Shown here one piece after another: positions 17,115-26,453 of a stretch of 64,000 nucleotides of DNA (its first letter is position 1; each line of letters opens with the position of its first letter). The notes beneath the pieces were generated by a model that saw nothing but the letters and a program-made list of their open reading frames with translations, had not been told where the DNA came from and ran no database searches. This stretch comes from JACMLD01 sp038207265 (GTDB lineage: Bacteria > Bacteroidota > Bacteroidia > Chitinophagales > Chitinophagaceae). Position numbers and translations under genes: made by a program. The stretch lies in assembly GCA_038207265.1 (NCBI GenBank), contig JBBQZZ010000020.1, positions 11,986-75,985 of the forward strand, in the 5' to 3' direction.

Positions 17115-17196
17115 CATACAATTACCGTGTTTCTGTCTGAAATTGATTGAAAAGTTGAAACGCTGGTTATTCAATTTCACAAAAAAGTACCCTATT

Positions 17197-20100
17197 ATGA
17201 ATCCGAAACCTACAATTTACAAATTCTGTCTTTTTGTTCTTACTAGTCTATATGCTATAACGGCGTTAAGTCAGAGTTGTCAATTGACTGCAACAGCCAC
17301 AGCTAAGCAATCCATCTGTAAAGCAACTGGTAGTATTACGGTTGCCACAACAAATGGTTCCGGAAATTATAATTATATTGTTACGGGCCCTTCTTATTCT
17401 TCCACTACCTCTTCCAATATAATAGATGGCCTTGCGCCAGGAACTTATATGGTAAAAGTGAAGGATATTAATACCGGATGTTCCTTTCAGCTGAATAATA
17501 TTATTATTACCGGTAACTACCAGGATCCGAGGTTTCAATTACTGGCTACTGATGTAACATGTATAAATGGTAATGACGGAAGGATTGATGTAACCAGTCT
17601 TCAATATGGCAAGGCGCCGTTTTCATACACAATTGTAGCGCCCTCTGCATCTGGTGTTGGCACCACCAACTCAACTGGTGTGTTTACCAATTTAATATCC
17701 GGCGACTATTCCATCAGGTTAAGTGATTCTTGTGGGGGTTTGCAGACACGTATTATTACTATTGCCAACTACAGTTGGTCCATCACCAGTGCATCGGTAA
17801 CTAAAGCTGGATGTGACAGTGCCGATGTGGTTGTCAAATTATCCGATAACAAGGGCAATACAAATGCTTCAGGAATTAATTTCACTGGCTTTTTATACGG
17901 AGCCAGCAAAGCTCCGGGAGATACAGTTTGGTCAACCACCCGTAGCTTTCGTTTTCTTAAAAACAATGCAAGATCAATTACGTTTGTGGTGCGGGATCTG
18001 TGTGGCAATAGCAAAACTACCACCTGGTTTGAAAGTTCCAAACCATCAGTAAATGCAAACGCTACTATCAGCAATCAACAATGTGCAAATTTCTCTGCTA
18101 CCATAGTTGGGCAGCAAAACCTTACCAACCCCCAATACTGTTTATATACTTCAGCAAATGTGTTGGTAAGTTGCAACTTAACCGGCGTTTTTAATTCAAT
18201 CCCTTATGGCTCTTACTGCATTAACATAAGCGATAATTGTTACGATACTACTATTACCCGTTGTTTTACAGTAACACAACCGGTACCGGCCATTGCTGCA
18301 ACCGTGAGCTTAAGCAGTCTTGCCTGTAATACTTTTACCGCAACGGTTACAGGTCAGCAAAATCTGACCAGCCCCCAGTATTGCTTATTTGATTCAGTAA
18401 ATACTCAGGTGGCTTGTAATTTAACAGGCGTATTTACCGGAATCGGGTATGGATCTTATTGCATCAAGGTTACAGACGGATGTTCAGGAGTTGTCATTAC
18501 ACGTTGCTTTACACAAAGGAAACCATTACCAACAGTTAACAATACGGTACAAATTACAAATCAAACCTGCAATACATTTACTGCTACAGTAACCGGAATG
18601 GCCAATATTGCCAACGGGCAATATTGTTTATATGACGTGAATGGCATACAGATTACCTGTAACCTTACCGGTGTATTTACCAACCTGGCCTATGGCCATT
18701 ACTGTATGCATGTTAAAAATGATCCGGTATGTTATGATACTACTATCGTACGTTGCTTTTCGGTGAGCCCGCTGGTTCCATCTGTAAGCAATACTGTCAA
18801 TATCAGCAATAAAATCTGTAGCGGTTTTACGGCTAAAATCAGCGGACAACAAAATCTTACCAATCCGCAATACTGCCTTTATGATAACAATAACGTACAA
18901 ATCGTTTGCAATCTAACCGGTCAGTTTGATAATCTGTCTTATGGTTCATACTGTATAAAAATTAAAAATGATGTGAATTGTTTTGATACTACCATTCAAC
19001 TTTGTTTTACTGTAACGCAACAGGTTCCATCTGTAAGCAATACTGTCAATATCAGCAACAAAGCATGTACAACATTTAGTGCAAACATTACCGGGCAGGC
19101 GAACCTCACAAATCCGCAATATTATTTATACGACAACAGCAATACGCTTGTGACGAACAATGCTACCGGTCAGTTTGATAATATAGTTTACGGTTCATAT
19201 TGTATCAAAGTAGTTAATACTTGTTTCGATACTACCATTACCCGTTGTTTTACGGTGAACCAGCCGCCATTAAACCTGAATGTTACCACATGGGCATCCT
19301 GCACAATAGGCACAACCACCCTTAATGTAACCATAGGCAGCGGCGTTGCACCATACAGCATCCAGGTATATAATCCTGGAGGTGCGCTGGTAAATACTAC
19401 CAACACTTCAGCAACAAGTGCAACAATAAATGGCCTGACAGGTCTACCAAGCGGATCGCAATATAAAATCGTTGTTACCAGTAATTGTGGTTCAAAAGAC
19501 TCCGCAACTGTTACACCAGTTGCCTCATCCTTAACCAAATCTATCAATGCCAATTCCAAGTGCCCCGGTGGCCAATGGCAAAATGGTACCGGTGATCTTG
19601 TGGTTAACGCTGTGTTCAGCGGCGGAACGGCAGTACCAAAAATTATTTACAAAGATGGTGCTGTAGTTTCTATCAACTATTCTACGCAAAGTGGATTCAA
19701 TTATACTTTTTCAAACTTGCAACCTGCTACTTATGTTGTTCAATATACATTGCAGGGTTGTGGTTCAACCCCCAGGGATACATTCGCTTTAAATCAGTAT
19801 GCTTACCCTTCTCTGGCCCAGTCTGCCATCTATCAGTGCAATAATAGTGCAATAAGTGTAAGTGCATCTGCCAGTGGAGGCATCGCTGCTTATACTTATG
19901 AAATTATAGGAAGCACTCCATCCAGTCCTTCCATCAACCATGCGCCGCAGGCAAGCCCAACATTCAGTATCAGCAACGGCGCTTCTTATTCACTGGTACG
20001 CCTTCGGGTAATAGACGCCTGTGGAAATGCCACCATTAATGACGCAAGTATATTACCGCTGGGCAATACAGTTGTATCCGCATCTTCAGATTGCTTTTAT

Positions 20101-20880
20101 AATAACATCAGCTTATCAGTAGATACAATACCAAATGCAAGTTATACCTGGTATAAAAAAAGCAGCCCTTCAGACAGTACGCTGATAAGCTCAAATCAGA
20201 CTTATTCTATACCCTATCTGCTACCTTCCGATACGGGTACCTACGTTAGCGTAATGTCTGTAAACAGTGGTTGTCTTACAAAAGTGTCCAGCTTTACGGT
20301 TACTGGCGCCTGCGGAAACCAATTACTCGCAGCAAATGGTTTGTCCTTTACGGGTTCATTAGAAAATGACAATGTGCAGTTGAAATGGACAACCGCCAAG
20401 GGATTTTCAGCAGACAAATTCATCATAGAGAGAAGTGCCGACGGTTTAAATTTTAATGGTATCGGAACAATGAATGTGGATGCCAATAATATCAACCATG
20501 TAAGCCAATACTATTTTTCCGATTTCAATGCAGCTTCAGGTCATATTTTCTATCGCCTGCATATCGTAAAATCGGGCAGCACTGCAGCTTATAGTAATAT
20601 TATAGAAATAAATAAGAAAGGCAAAGTAAGTATTTCAGTAATGCCTAATCCTGTTGCGGATGCATTTAATATTAACTTTCAGCAGGTATCCGGAACAAAC
20701 TACAATATCAGACTGGTAAGCGTGGAAGGCAGGATAGTATTCAACAATAATTATGCGGTAAGAACAGGTGAGTCAAAAAACATTCAAAGGCCCAAAGGAA
20801 TTGTTACAGGTGTATATTTTCTACTTATCCGTAACCAGGCAACGAATGAACAGGAAATAATTAAGTTATTTTTTAAATAA
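17197..20880 (+). CDS. Large secreted repeat protein with SprB-like domains and type IX secretion tail
   Basis: A 1,227-residue surface or secreted protein. ATG 17197 is chosen because it gives a signal peptide (KFCLFVLTSLYAITALSQS); the frame is open further up but antisense to another ORF. Residues about 25-200 hold SprB-like immunoglobulin-type repeats (GLAPGTYMVKVKDINTGCSF is typical). About 288-695 are five tandem domains of about 80 residues (GQQNLTNPQYCLY, CNLTGVF, YGSYCIKI, TRCFTVTQP). More Ig-like domains follow. About 1040-1140 is a fibronectin-like part (LKWTTAKGFSADKFIIERSA), and the last about 80 residues are a type A sorting domain (VMPNPVADAFNI ... GVYFLLIRN). It should be exported by the Sec system and then the type IX system, where the tail is removed. 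Likely an adhesin; ligand unknown. Confidence 0.88.
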   Translation: MNPKPTIYKFCLFVLTSLYAITALSQSCQLTATATAKQSICKATGSITVATTNGSGNYNYIVTGPSYSSTTSSNIIDGLAPGTYMVKVKDINTGCSFQLNNIIITGNYQDPRFQLLATDVTCINGNDGRIDVTSLQYGKAPFSYTIVAPSASGVGTTNSTGVFTNLISGDYSIRLSDSCGGLQTRIITIANYSWSITSASVTKAGCDSADVVVKLSDNKGNTNASGINFTGFLYGASKAPGDTVWSTTRSFRFLKNNARSITFVVRDLCGNSKTTTWFESSKPSVNANATISNQQCANFSATIVGQQNLTNPQYCLYTSANVLVSCNLTGVFNSIPYGSYCINISDNCYDTTITRCFTVTQPVPAIAATVSLSSLACNTFTATVTGQQNLTSPQYCLFDSVNTQVACNLTGVFTGIGYGSYCIKVTDGCSGVVITRCFTQRKPLPTVNNTVQITNQTCNTFTATVTGMANIANGQYCLYDVNGIQITCNLTGVFTNLAYGHYCMHVKNDPVCYDTTIVRCFSVSPLVPSVSNTVNISNKICSGFTAKISGQQNLTNPQYCLYDNNNVQIVCNLTGQFDNLSYGSYCIKIKNDVNCFDTTIQLCFTVTQQVPSVSNTVNISNKACTTFSANITGQANLTNPQYYLYDNSNTLVTNNATGQFDNIVYGSYCIKVVNTCFDTTITRCFTVNQPPLNLNVTTWASCTIGTTTLNVTIGSGVAPYSIQVYNPGGALVNTTNTSATSATINGLTGLPSGSQYKIVVTSNCGSKDSATVTPVASSLTKSINANSKCPGGQWQNGTGDLVVNAVFSGGTAVPKIIYKDGAVVSINYSTQSGFNYTFSNLQPATYVVQYTLQGCGSTPRDTFALNQYAYPSLAQSAIYQCNNSAISVSASASGGIAAYTYEIIGSTPSSPSINHAPQASPTFSISNGASYSLVRLRVIDACGNATINDASILPLGNTVVSASSDCFYNNISLSVDTIPNASYTWYKKSSPSDSTLISSNQTYSIPYLLPSDTGTYVSVMSVNSGCLTKVSSFTVTGACGNQLLAANGLSFTGSLENDNVQLKWTTAKGFSADKFIIERSADGLNFNGIGTMNVDANNINHVSQYYFSDFNAASGHIFYRLHIVKSGSTAAYSNIIEINKKGKVSISVMPNPVADAFNINFQQVSGTNYNIRLVSVEGRIVFNNNYAVRTGESKNIQRPKGIVTGVYFLLIRNQATNEQEIIKLFFK
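18058..19270 (+). repeat. Five tandem about 240-bp coding repeats within the adhesin
   Basis: Units begin near 18058, 18301, 18541, 18790 and 19039, each about 80-83 codons. The shared elements are the cysteine near the start, GQQNLTNPQYCLY, CNLTGxFxxxxYGSYCI and TRCFTV. The last two units start with the same 20-odd bases, so they look like the most recent duplication. In unit five both the PQYC and the VCNLTG cysteines are replaced (PQYY, TNNATG). Confidence 0.8.
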
Positions 20881-20908
20881 AGACTGTTTATAGTTAGGTA
20901 CTTTTACA

Positions 20909-20940
20909 AACCGCCGGATTCCTCCGGTGGTTTTTTTATC
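20909..20940 (+). terminator. Terminator of the adhesin gene
   Basis: CCGCCGGA (20911-20918), loop TTCC, and TCCGGTGG (20923-20930) form an 8-bp stem with one G-T pair, followed directly by seven T. It lies 30 bases after the adhesin stop. Confidence 0.85.
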
Positions 20941-20979
20941 TCGCTACTGTGCGAAGAATAATTAATGAAGTAATAATAA

Positions 20980-22758
20980 CTATCCTGCATAGATTCTGTC
21001 AATGGCATCGCGGTATTTTTCCATCACCACTTTTCTTTTGATGCTCATTTTGGGAGTCATCTCCCCGGTATCCACACTCCACTCATATGGCAATAACTCA
21101 AATTTCTTTATTTGCTCTACATGGTTGAAGAATTTATTAAAACTCTCCACCAATTCTTTGAACATATCAATCACTTTTGCATTGTGTATCATTTCTTCGT
21201 TGGTCGTAAAAGTTACACCATTCTGCCGGCACCATTCCTTCAGGTTTGGAAAGGAAGGAACAATCAAAGCTCCAACAAATTTCTTTTCTGCGCCTATAAT
21301 CATTATCTGTTCCACCAGCATTGATTCTTTCAATTTATTTTCGATGGGCAATGGTGCCACATACTTGCCGCCACTTGTTTTAAACAATTCCTTTTTCCGA
21401 TCTGTAATTTTTAAGAACCTGCCATCCAGCAATCCTATGTCGCCCGTTTGATACCAGGCATCCGTAAACGCTTCGGCTGTTAAATCGGGTCTTTTGTAAT
21501 AACCCATCATAACATTGGGACCCTTGCATAAGATTTCTCCGTCTTCTGCAATTTTTACACTTACTCCATCTATCAATGGCCCTACAGTTCCAAATTTTCT
21601 ATCGCTAATGTTAAACCGGTTTACACTGATTACCGGTGAAGTTTCCGTTAAACCATATCCTTCCATGACCGGTATTTTTGCCGCAGTAAATATGCGAATC
21701 AGTCTCACCTGGCAGGCTGCGCCGCCACTTACAATACATTTTAAATGGTTGCCCAGCCCCTCTCGCCATTTACTAAATATAAGTTTGTTGGCCAGCGACA
21801 ATTGCAAATTATACCAGGCGCTTTGCTGCACGTTGATTTCAAATTTTTCTGCCAGGGAATGTGCCCAGAAAAAAAGTTTCTTTTTGAAACCTGTCAGTTC
21901 ACTTCCTTTAATCATGATCCGATCGTATACTTTTTCCAATAACCGGGGAACCGTTGTAAACAAATGAGGTTTAACTTCTTTAAGATTTTCTCCAATCGTA
22001 TCCAGGCTTTCTGCATAATAAATAGAAGTTCCGCAAAACAAATAAACATAACTAATCATTCTTTCGAAGATATGATTCAATGGCAGGAAGCTGAGGGATC
22101 GCAGGTTTTCGCCAGGTGGAAAGCAAGGCACACTTGCAAGTACATTACTCAGGATATTTTTGTGACTCAGCATCACACCTTTTGGCGTTCCGGTTGTTCC
22201 GGAAGTATAAATGATGGTAGCCAGATCTTCATTCTTTATTTTTTCAGCAATGGCTGCAATTCGTTCTATTCCTTCTTCAGTTGATGCATTCATTACTTCC
22301 TTCCAATGCCTTGCATTGATCACATGCTCAAAAGAAAATATCTCTATCAATGAAGGAACACGACTTTTTATACTTACTACTTTATGAAAGCTCTCTTCAT
22401 CATTTACAAAAACCATTTTTACCTGCGCGTCATTTAGCACAAATTCAAGTTCATTTACATTAATCGTAGGATAGACCGGTGTAAGAATGGCTCCCATTTG
22501 TTGTACCGCTAGATCAAGCATGATCCATTCTGGTCTGTTTTTGCAAAGTATGGCAACTTTATCGCGGCCCTCCGCAGTCATATCACCGCAACCAATGCCC
22601 ATATTGAGCAACCCTGCGCTCAACTTATCTACCATCGATTTAACTTCCTGTGTACTGTATGAGCGCCAACTACCCGATTCTTTAGCAGCCAGCATAGTGG
22701 ACAATGGCGAGCCCTGCAGCTGGAATTGAATACAATCAAATAATCTTTTTGGTTCCAT
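20980..22758 (-). CDS. Long-chain fatty-acid-CoA ligase (AMP-forming)
   Basis: Activates fatty acids to acyl-CoA through an acyl-adenylate. At 592 aa it has the ANL superfamily motifs in order: ATP loop IIYTSGTTGTPKGVMLSH, FLPLNHIFER, the adenine site MEGYGLTETSPVIS, the hinge region YQTGDIGLLDGRFLKITDR, and the Lys-containing C-domain with ELFKTSGGKYVAP. The insertion pattern and the GGKYVAPLPIENKLKES motif place it with the FAA1/long-chain Bacteroidota type. ATG 22758 fits (MEPKRLFDCIQFQLQ). It stands alone between a terminator on each side. Cytoplasmic or peripheral membrane. Chain length is inferred from family. Confidence 0.93.
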   Translation of the reverse strand: MEPKRLFDCIQFQLQGSPLSTMLAAKESGSWRSYSTQEVKSMVDKLSAGLLNMGIGCGDMTAEGRDKVAILCKNRPEWIMLDLAVQQMGAILTPVYPTINVNELEFVLNDAQVKMVFVNDEESFHKVVSIKSRVPSLIEIFSFEHVINARHWKEVMNASTEEGIERIAAIAEKIKNEDLATIIYTSGTTGTPKGVMLSHKNILSNVLASVPCFPPGENLRSLSFLPLNHIFERMISYVYLFCGTSIYYAESLDTIGENLKEVKPHLFTTVPRLLEKVYDRIMIKGSELTGFKKKLFFWAHSLAEKFEINVQQSAWYNLQLSLANKLIFSKWREGLGNHLKCIVSGGAACQVRLIRIFTAAKIPVMEGYGLTETSPVISVNRFNISDRKFGTVGPLIDGVSVKIAEDGEILCKGPNVMMGYYKRPDLTAEAFTDAWYQTGDIGLLDGRFLKITDRKKELFKTSGGKYVAPLPIENKLKESMLVEQIMIIGAEKKFVGALIVPSFPNLKEWCRQNGVTFTTNEEMIHNAKVIDMFKELVESFNKFFNHVEQIKKFELLPYEWSVDTGEMTPKMSIKRKVVMEKYRDAIDRIYAG

Positions 22759-22888
22759 ATCTTTTGCAATCGTTGGTTTGACCCGGTTAATTTCTTTTCA
22801 GGGATCTGTTGTTCATTCTTGCGCTATCAGTAATTCCTTTCATCATAATCAACCTACTGCTGAAATTAGATAAAAAACCACTAAAAAA

Positions 22889-22917
22889 AAAGCCGGTAGT
22901 TATTCACCACCGGCTTT
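22889..22917 (-). terminator. Terminator of the TPR-protein gene
   Basis: AAAGCCGGT (22889-22897) and ACCGGCTTT (22909-22917) form a perfect 9-bp stem with an 11-base loop. Read on the minus strand it is followed by a run of T (A-run at 22883-22890 on plus), 19 bases after the stop of the gene at 22936-23952. Confidence 0.85.
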
Positions 22918-22935
22918 ACATATCAATCCATTATT

Positions 22936-23952
22936 TTATTTCGGCATTGTCTGGTAATACTGACCTTTCACTACTTTAAACATACGGTTACTTTGAGCAG
23001 TAGTAAATTGCTTGTACTCATCACTGTGAGATTTGGTCCATGCTTCAAAAGATGGCAGATTCTGTACACTCCCGAACAACCATTGGTTATAGGCATTAAA
23101 AGTTCCTTCTTTTAATAACTGGCGCTGGTATTCAAATAACCGGAACGGAAACTTACTGGCTTCCTTTTCAAACCAATCAATTATAAACCTCGAACGAATC
23201 ATTGTAAGCGTTTCAGTAGTAATACCGGATTTTGCAACACTTGCCTGACGGCTCATACTGTTTAAAAATGCAACCGCAAACGGATTCTTGGTATCCTGGT
23301 TCTTCAACATATCTGCATCCGTAAAAAGTTTTTTATAACTCTCTGTAAGCAGGCTTTTGATTTCAATGGTACGGCGACTAAAACTTTCCATGTTTACAAA
23401 TAATTCTCCGTATATGAGGCTCCAAACTTTGTCTTTGGAAAAATAATAATAGCGGGCAGCATTATAGTAATTACCTGTATAAGTCTGATCTGCTTCAATG
23501 CCATGCTCCCATTGTTTGATTGCACTTGTAAATTCTTTATTTGCCCAGAGCAATTCACCATAGTCGTTTAATAAGGGGCCACTATCCGGAAAATTTTTCA
23601 ATCCCTTTTTATAGATCTGTTCGCAGTCTTTGAAATCACCAATGGTTTTATTTAGCATACCTGCCAGTTGAAATACTTCGGCATCCGCGTCCGATCTTTC
23701 CAATAACGGCTTTAATGTACTCTGCATCCTTGGATAGTCAGATTTTTGGAAATATGCCAATGCAATGTCTTTACTAACACCCATGTTATTGGGTTCCTGG
23801 TCATGCGCTTTATTGAGAACTAAAATGGCATTGTTGACATCACCCTGCTTAAAAAAATCCCTGGCAGTCTGCTGCAACTCTTTTACTGTCTGGGCTTTGG
23901 TGAAAATCACCGAAGACAATAGCAAATAAATGAATCCTGCTGTTTTTTTCAT
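22936..23952 (-). CDS. Exported TPR-repeat protein
   Basis: A 338-residue protein with a signal peptide when started at ATG 23952 (KKTAGFIYLLLSSVIFTKAQ); the frame is open to 23991 but that would bury the signal. The mature part holds three to four TPR units (ARDFFKQGDVNNAILVLNKA, AYFQKSDYPRMQSTLKPL, and LLNDYGELLWANKEFTSAIK). The C-terminal 150 residues carry FPFRLFEYQRQLLKEGTFNA and NQWLFGSVQNLPSFEAW, a pattern found in uncharacterised Bacteroidota proteins. It is probably periplasmic and protein-binding. No operon partner is obvious. Confidence 0.8.
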   Translation of the reverse strand: MKKTAGFIYLLLSSVIFTKAQTVKELQQTARDFFKQGDVNNAILVLNKAHDQEPNNMGVSKDIALAYFQKSDYPRMQSTLKPLLERSDADAEVFQLAGMLNKTIGDFKDCEQIYKKGLKNFPDSGPLLNDYGELLWANKEFTSAIKQWEHGIEADQTYTGNYYNAARYYYFSKDKVWSLIYGELFVNMESFSRRTIEIKSLLTESYKKLFTDADMLKNQDTKNPFAVAFLNSMSRQASVAKSGITTETLTMIRSRFIIDWFEKEASKFPFRLFEYQRQLLKEGTFNAYNQWLFGSVQNLPSFEAWTKSHSDEYKQFTTAQSNRMFKVVKGQYYQTMPK

Positions 23953-24080
23953 GGTTCCAAAGATAGCGTTTTGAAAAAAAGTCTTTCGCAATGCCTTTGT
24001 TAAAATGGTAGAAGCTGAAAGGTTTAAGGCCTTCCACTATAGCGGTTAAGCCTTACAACTTATTCCATATCCCGTATCAC

Positions 24081-25316
24081 TTAATCATAAATTAAGTGCG
24101 TAAGCAATCCATCCCTCAGTTTGGGTTCAAACCAGGTGCTCTTGGGGGGCATCACATTTCCGCTGTCTGCAATATCAAACAATTGGGAAATGCTTACCGG
24201 GTAAAGGCTAAATGCTGCTTTCATTTCGCCACGCTGAACTCTCTTTTCAAGTTCTCCCAAACCCCGGATGCCACCAACGAAATCAATGCGTTTATCAGTG
24301 CGCTGATCTTTTATGCCAAGTACTTTATCCAATATATTGTTTGAAAGAATTGTGACATCTAAAACCCCTATCGGATCATTGGTATAAGTATCTTGTTTTG
24401 CAGTAAGTTTATACCAATTACCATCCAGGTACATTCCAAAATCATGTAATTTTTTTGGCTGGAAAATAGTTTTACCTGCCAGCTCGCAATCAAAATCTTC
24501 CATTATTTTTTTCAAAAAAACTTCTTCGCTCAGCCCGTTTAGATCTTTTACAACCCTGTTATAATCCATTATATGCAATTGGTTGGAGGGAAACAGGGTG
24601 GTTAAAAAAAAATTGCTTTCTTCTGTTACCTTATTGCCTAATGCTTTTCGCACTTTTGCCGCCGAGGCGGCACGGTGATGTCCATCAGCAATATATGTGC
24701 AGGGAATTTTTGTTGCAAATAACTGTGTAATGGTATTCACAGTTTTGCCATCACTTACGATCCAGATGGTATGTTCAATTTTGTCATCGCTCACAAAATC
24801 ATAAACAGGTTGATGTGTTTTTTTCCAATTTTCTATTAATGCATCTATTTCAGCATTATGGCGGTATGCCAGGAAAACATTCCCGGTTTGTGCGCCACTT
24901 GTTTTAATATGGTTAATACGATCTTCTTCTTTCTCAGGTCTTGTAAATTCATGTTTCTTAATAATGCCATTTTCATAATCATCCACTGAACTACCGCATA
25001 CCAAACCAGTCTGGCTGCGGCCATTCATGATTAACTGGTAGACATAGTAACAGGGCTTGGATTCCCTAAACAAAATCTCCTTCCTGATAAATGCATCAAG
25101 GTTTTCTTTTGCTTTTCCATATACCTGGTCAGAATGAATGTCAATACTATCGGGTAAATCAACTTCAGACTTGGTGATGTGTAAAAAAGAATAGGCATTG
25201 TCTTTTACTTCTTCCTTTGCCTCTGCTGAATTAAGTACGTCATAGGGACGGGATGCAACTTTAGATGCCAGTTCTGCTTTTGGTCTGAGTGCTTTGAATG
25301 CTGAAATATTTGTCAT
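24081..25316 (-). CDS. DUF1015 family protein
   Basis: A 411-residue cytoplasmic protein of the DUF1015 (COG4198) family. The signature SRPYDVLNSAEA at residues about 22-33, the KHEFTRPEKEEDRINHIK segment at about 119-136, the motif YIADGHHRAASAAK in the middle, and GIRGLGELEKRVQRGEMKAA near the end are all present. Biochemical function is not established. It lies 18 bases downstream of serC in the same direction. In many Bacteroidota serC, serA and a DUF1015 gene are grouped; here serA is missing from the group. Association with serine metabolism is therefore by context only. Confidence 0.9.
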   Translation of the reverse strand: MTNISAFKALRPKAELASKVASRPYDVLNSAEAKEEVKDNAYSFLHITKSEVDLPDSIDIHSDQVYGKAKENLDAFIRKEILFRESKPCYYVYQLIMNGRSQTGLVCGSSVDDYENGIIKKHEFTRPEKEEDRINHIKTSGAQTGNVFLAYRHNAEIDALIENWKKTHQPVYDFVSDDKIEHTIWIVSDGKTVNTITQLFATKIPCTYIADGHHRAASAAKVRKALGNKVTEESNFFLTTLFPSNQLHIMDYNRVVKDLNGLSEEVFLKKIMEDFDCELAGKTIFQPKKLHDFGMYLDGNWYKLTAKQDTYTNDPIGVLDVTILSNNILDKVLGIKDQRTDKRIDFVGGIRGLGELEKRVQRGEMKAAFSLYPVSISQLFDIADSGNVMPPKSTWFEPKLRDGLLTHLIYD

Positions 25317-25334
25317 TAATTTGCTGAATTATAA

Positions 25335-26402
25335 TTATCCTTTTCTTTTTGCGAAGTCTTTCATCAGGTCGGTCAGTGCCGTAACACTATCGATGTTCAA
25401 TGCATTGTATAATGAGGCCCGGAAACCACCCACTGTTCGATGTCCTTTCACACCCACCATTCCTTGTTGCTTACATTCATCTAAAAACTGCTTTTCCAGT
25501 TGTTCATCTTTCATGATCCATACCACGTTCATCAGGCTCCTGTCTTCTTTTGCTACTTTTGGTATGAACATGGGCAAAGCTTCGAGTGTATCATATAATA
25601 ATTTCGCCTTTGCTGCATTTCTTTTCTCAACAACCGGTACACCACCCTGTTCTTTTAACCAGCGCAATGTGAGCATACATATATATACTGCAAATACGGG
25701 CGGGGTATTCAACATTGAACCGTTTTCAATATGGTTGCGGTAATCCATCATGGACGGCAATTTGCGGTTGACAGTTCCCAGGATATCCTTTTTTACAATC
25801 ACAAGGTTTACACCAGCAGCGCCAACATTTTTTTGCGCACCTGCATAGATAAGTGCAAAACGATTATAATCCATTTGCCGGCTTAAGATATCACTGCTCA
25901 TGTCTGCAACCAACGGTACACTTGTTTCAGGAATAACGTGCATTTGCGTTCCTTCAATGGTATTATTGGTAGTGTAATGAAAATATTTTGAACCGGAAGG
26001 AATATCATAACCTTTCGGTATGTAAGTATAGTCCTTATCTTTTGAAGAAGCCAGCATATTGATATTACCAAACAATTTCCCTTCTTTAATGGCTTTGGTT
26101 CCCCAGGTACCGCAATCGAGGTATGCCGCAGTTTCGTTTTCATTCAGCAGGTTCATGGGCACCTGGAAAAATTGCGTGGATGCACCACCGTGCAAAAACA
26201 ATACTTCGTGTTCTGTATCTAATTGCATCAATTCCTTGGTCAGTGCAACGGCTTCATCCATTACCTGCTGAAATAAGGAAGTACGATGTCCTATTTCTAA
26301 AATAGACAAGCCCGTGTTATTAAAATCAAGAATAGCCTGGCTGGCTTGTTCGTAAACTGTTTTGGGTAAAACACTGGGACCAGAATTGAAATTATACACC
26401 AC
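25335..26402 (-). CDS. serC: Phosphoserine aminotransferase SerC
   Basis: Fold-type I PLP enzyme converting 3-phosphohydroxypyruvate and glutamate to phosphoserine (serine synthesis; also serves vitamin B6 synthesis in some bacteria). 355 aa, with N-terminus NFNSGPSVLPKTVYEQA, the substrate loop IGHRTSLFQ, the motif LHGGASTQFFQVP, and the PLP lysine K191 in YAGAQKNVGAAGVNL. The C-terminal VKGHRTVGGFRASLYNAL motif is intact. ATG 26402 gives the typical start. It is the first gene of a pair with the DUF1015 gene. Confidence 0.96.
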   Translation of the reverse strand: MVYNFNSGPSVLPKTVYEQASQAILDFNNTGLSILEIGHRTSLFQQVMDEAVALTKELMQLDTEHEVLFLHGGASTQFFQVPMNLLNENETAAYLDCGTWGTKAIKEGKLFGNINMLASSKDKDYTYIPKGYDIPSGSKYFHYTTNNTIEGTQMHVIPETSVPLVADMSSDILSRQMDYNRFALIYAGAQKNVGAAGVNLVIVKKDILGTVNRKLPSMMDYRNHIENGSMLNTPPVFAVYICMLTLRWLKEQGGVPVVEKRNAAKAKLLYDTLEALPMFIPKVAKEDRSLMNVVWIMKDEQLEKQFLDECKQQGMVGVKGHRTVGGFRASLYNALNIDSVTALTDLMKDFAKRKG

Positions 26403-26453
26403 TGCTGATTTTTTTTATAGGCTGCAAATGTACTTTAATTAAGAATAATGACC

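Noticed and set aside
17095..17196. 34-codon N-terminal extension of the adhesin
   Set aside because: The signal peptide begins at ATG 17197; the extension is a basic hydrophobic stretch that would block secretion.
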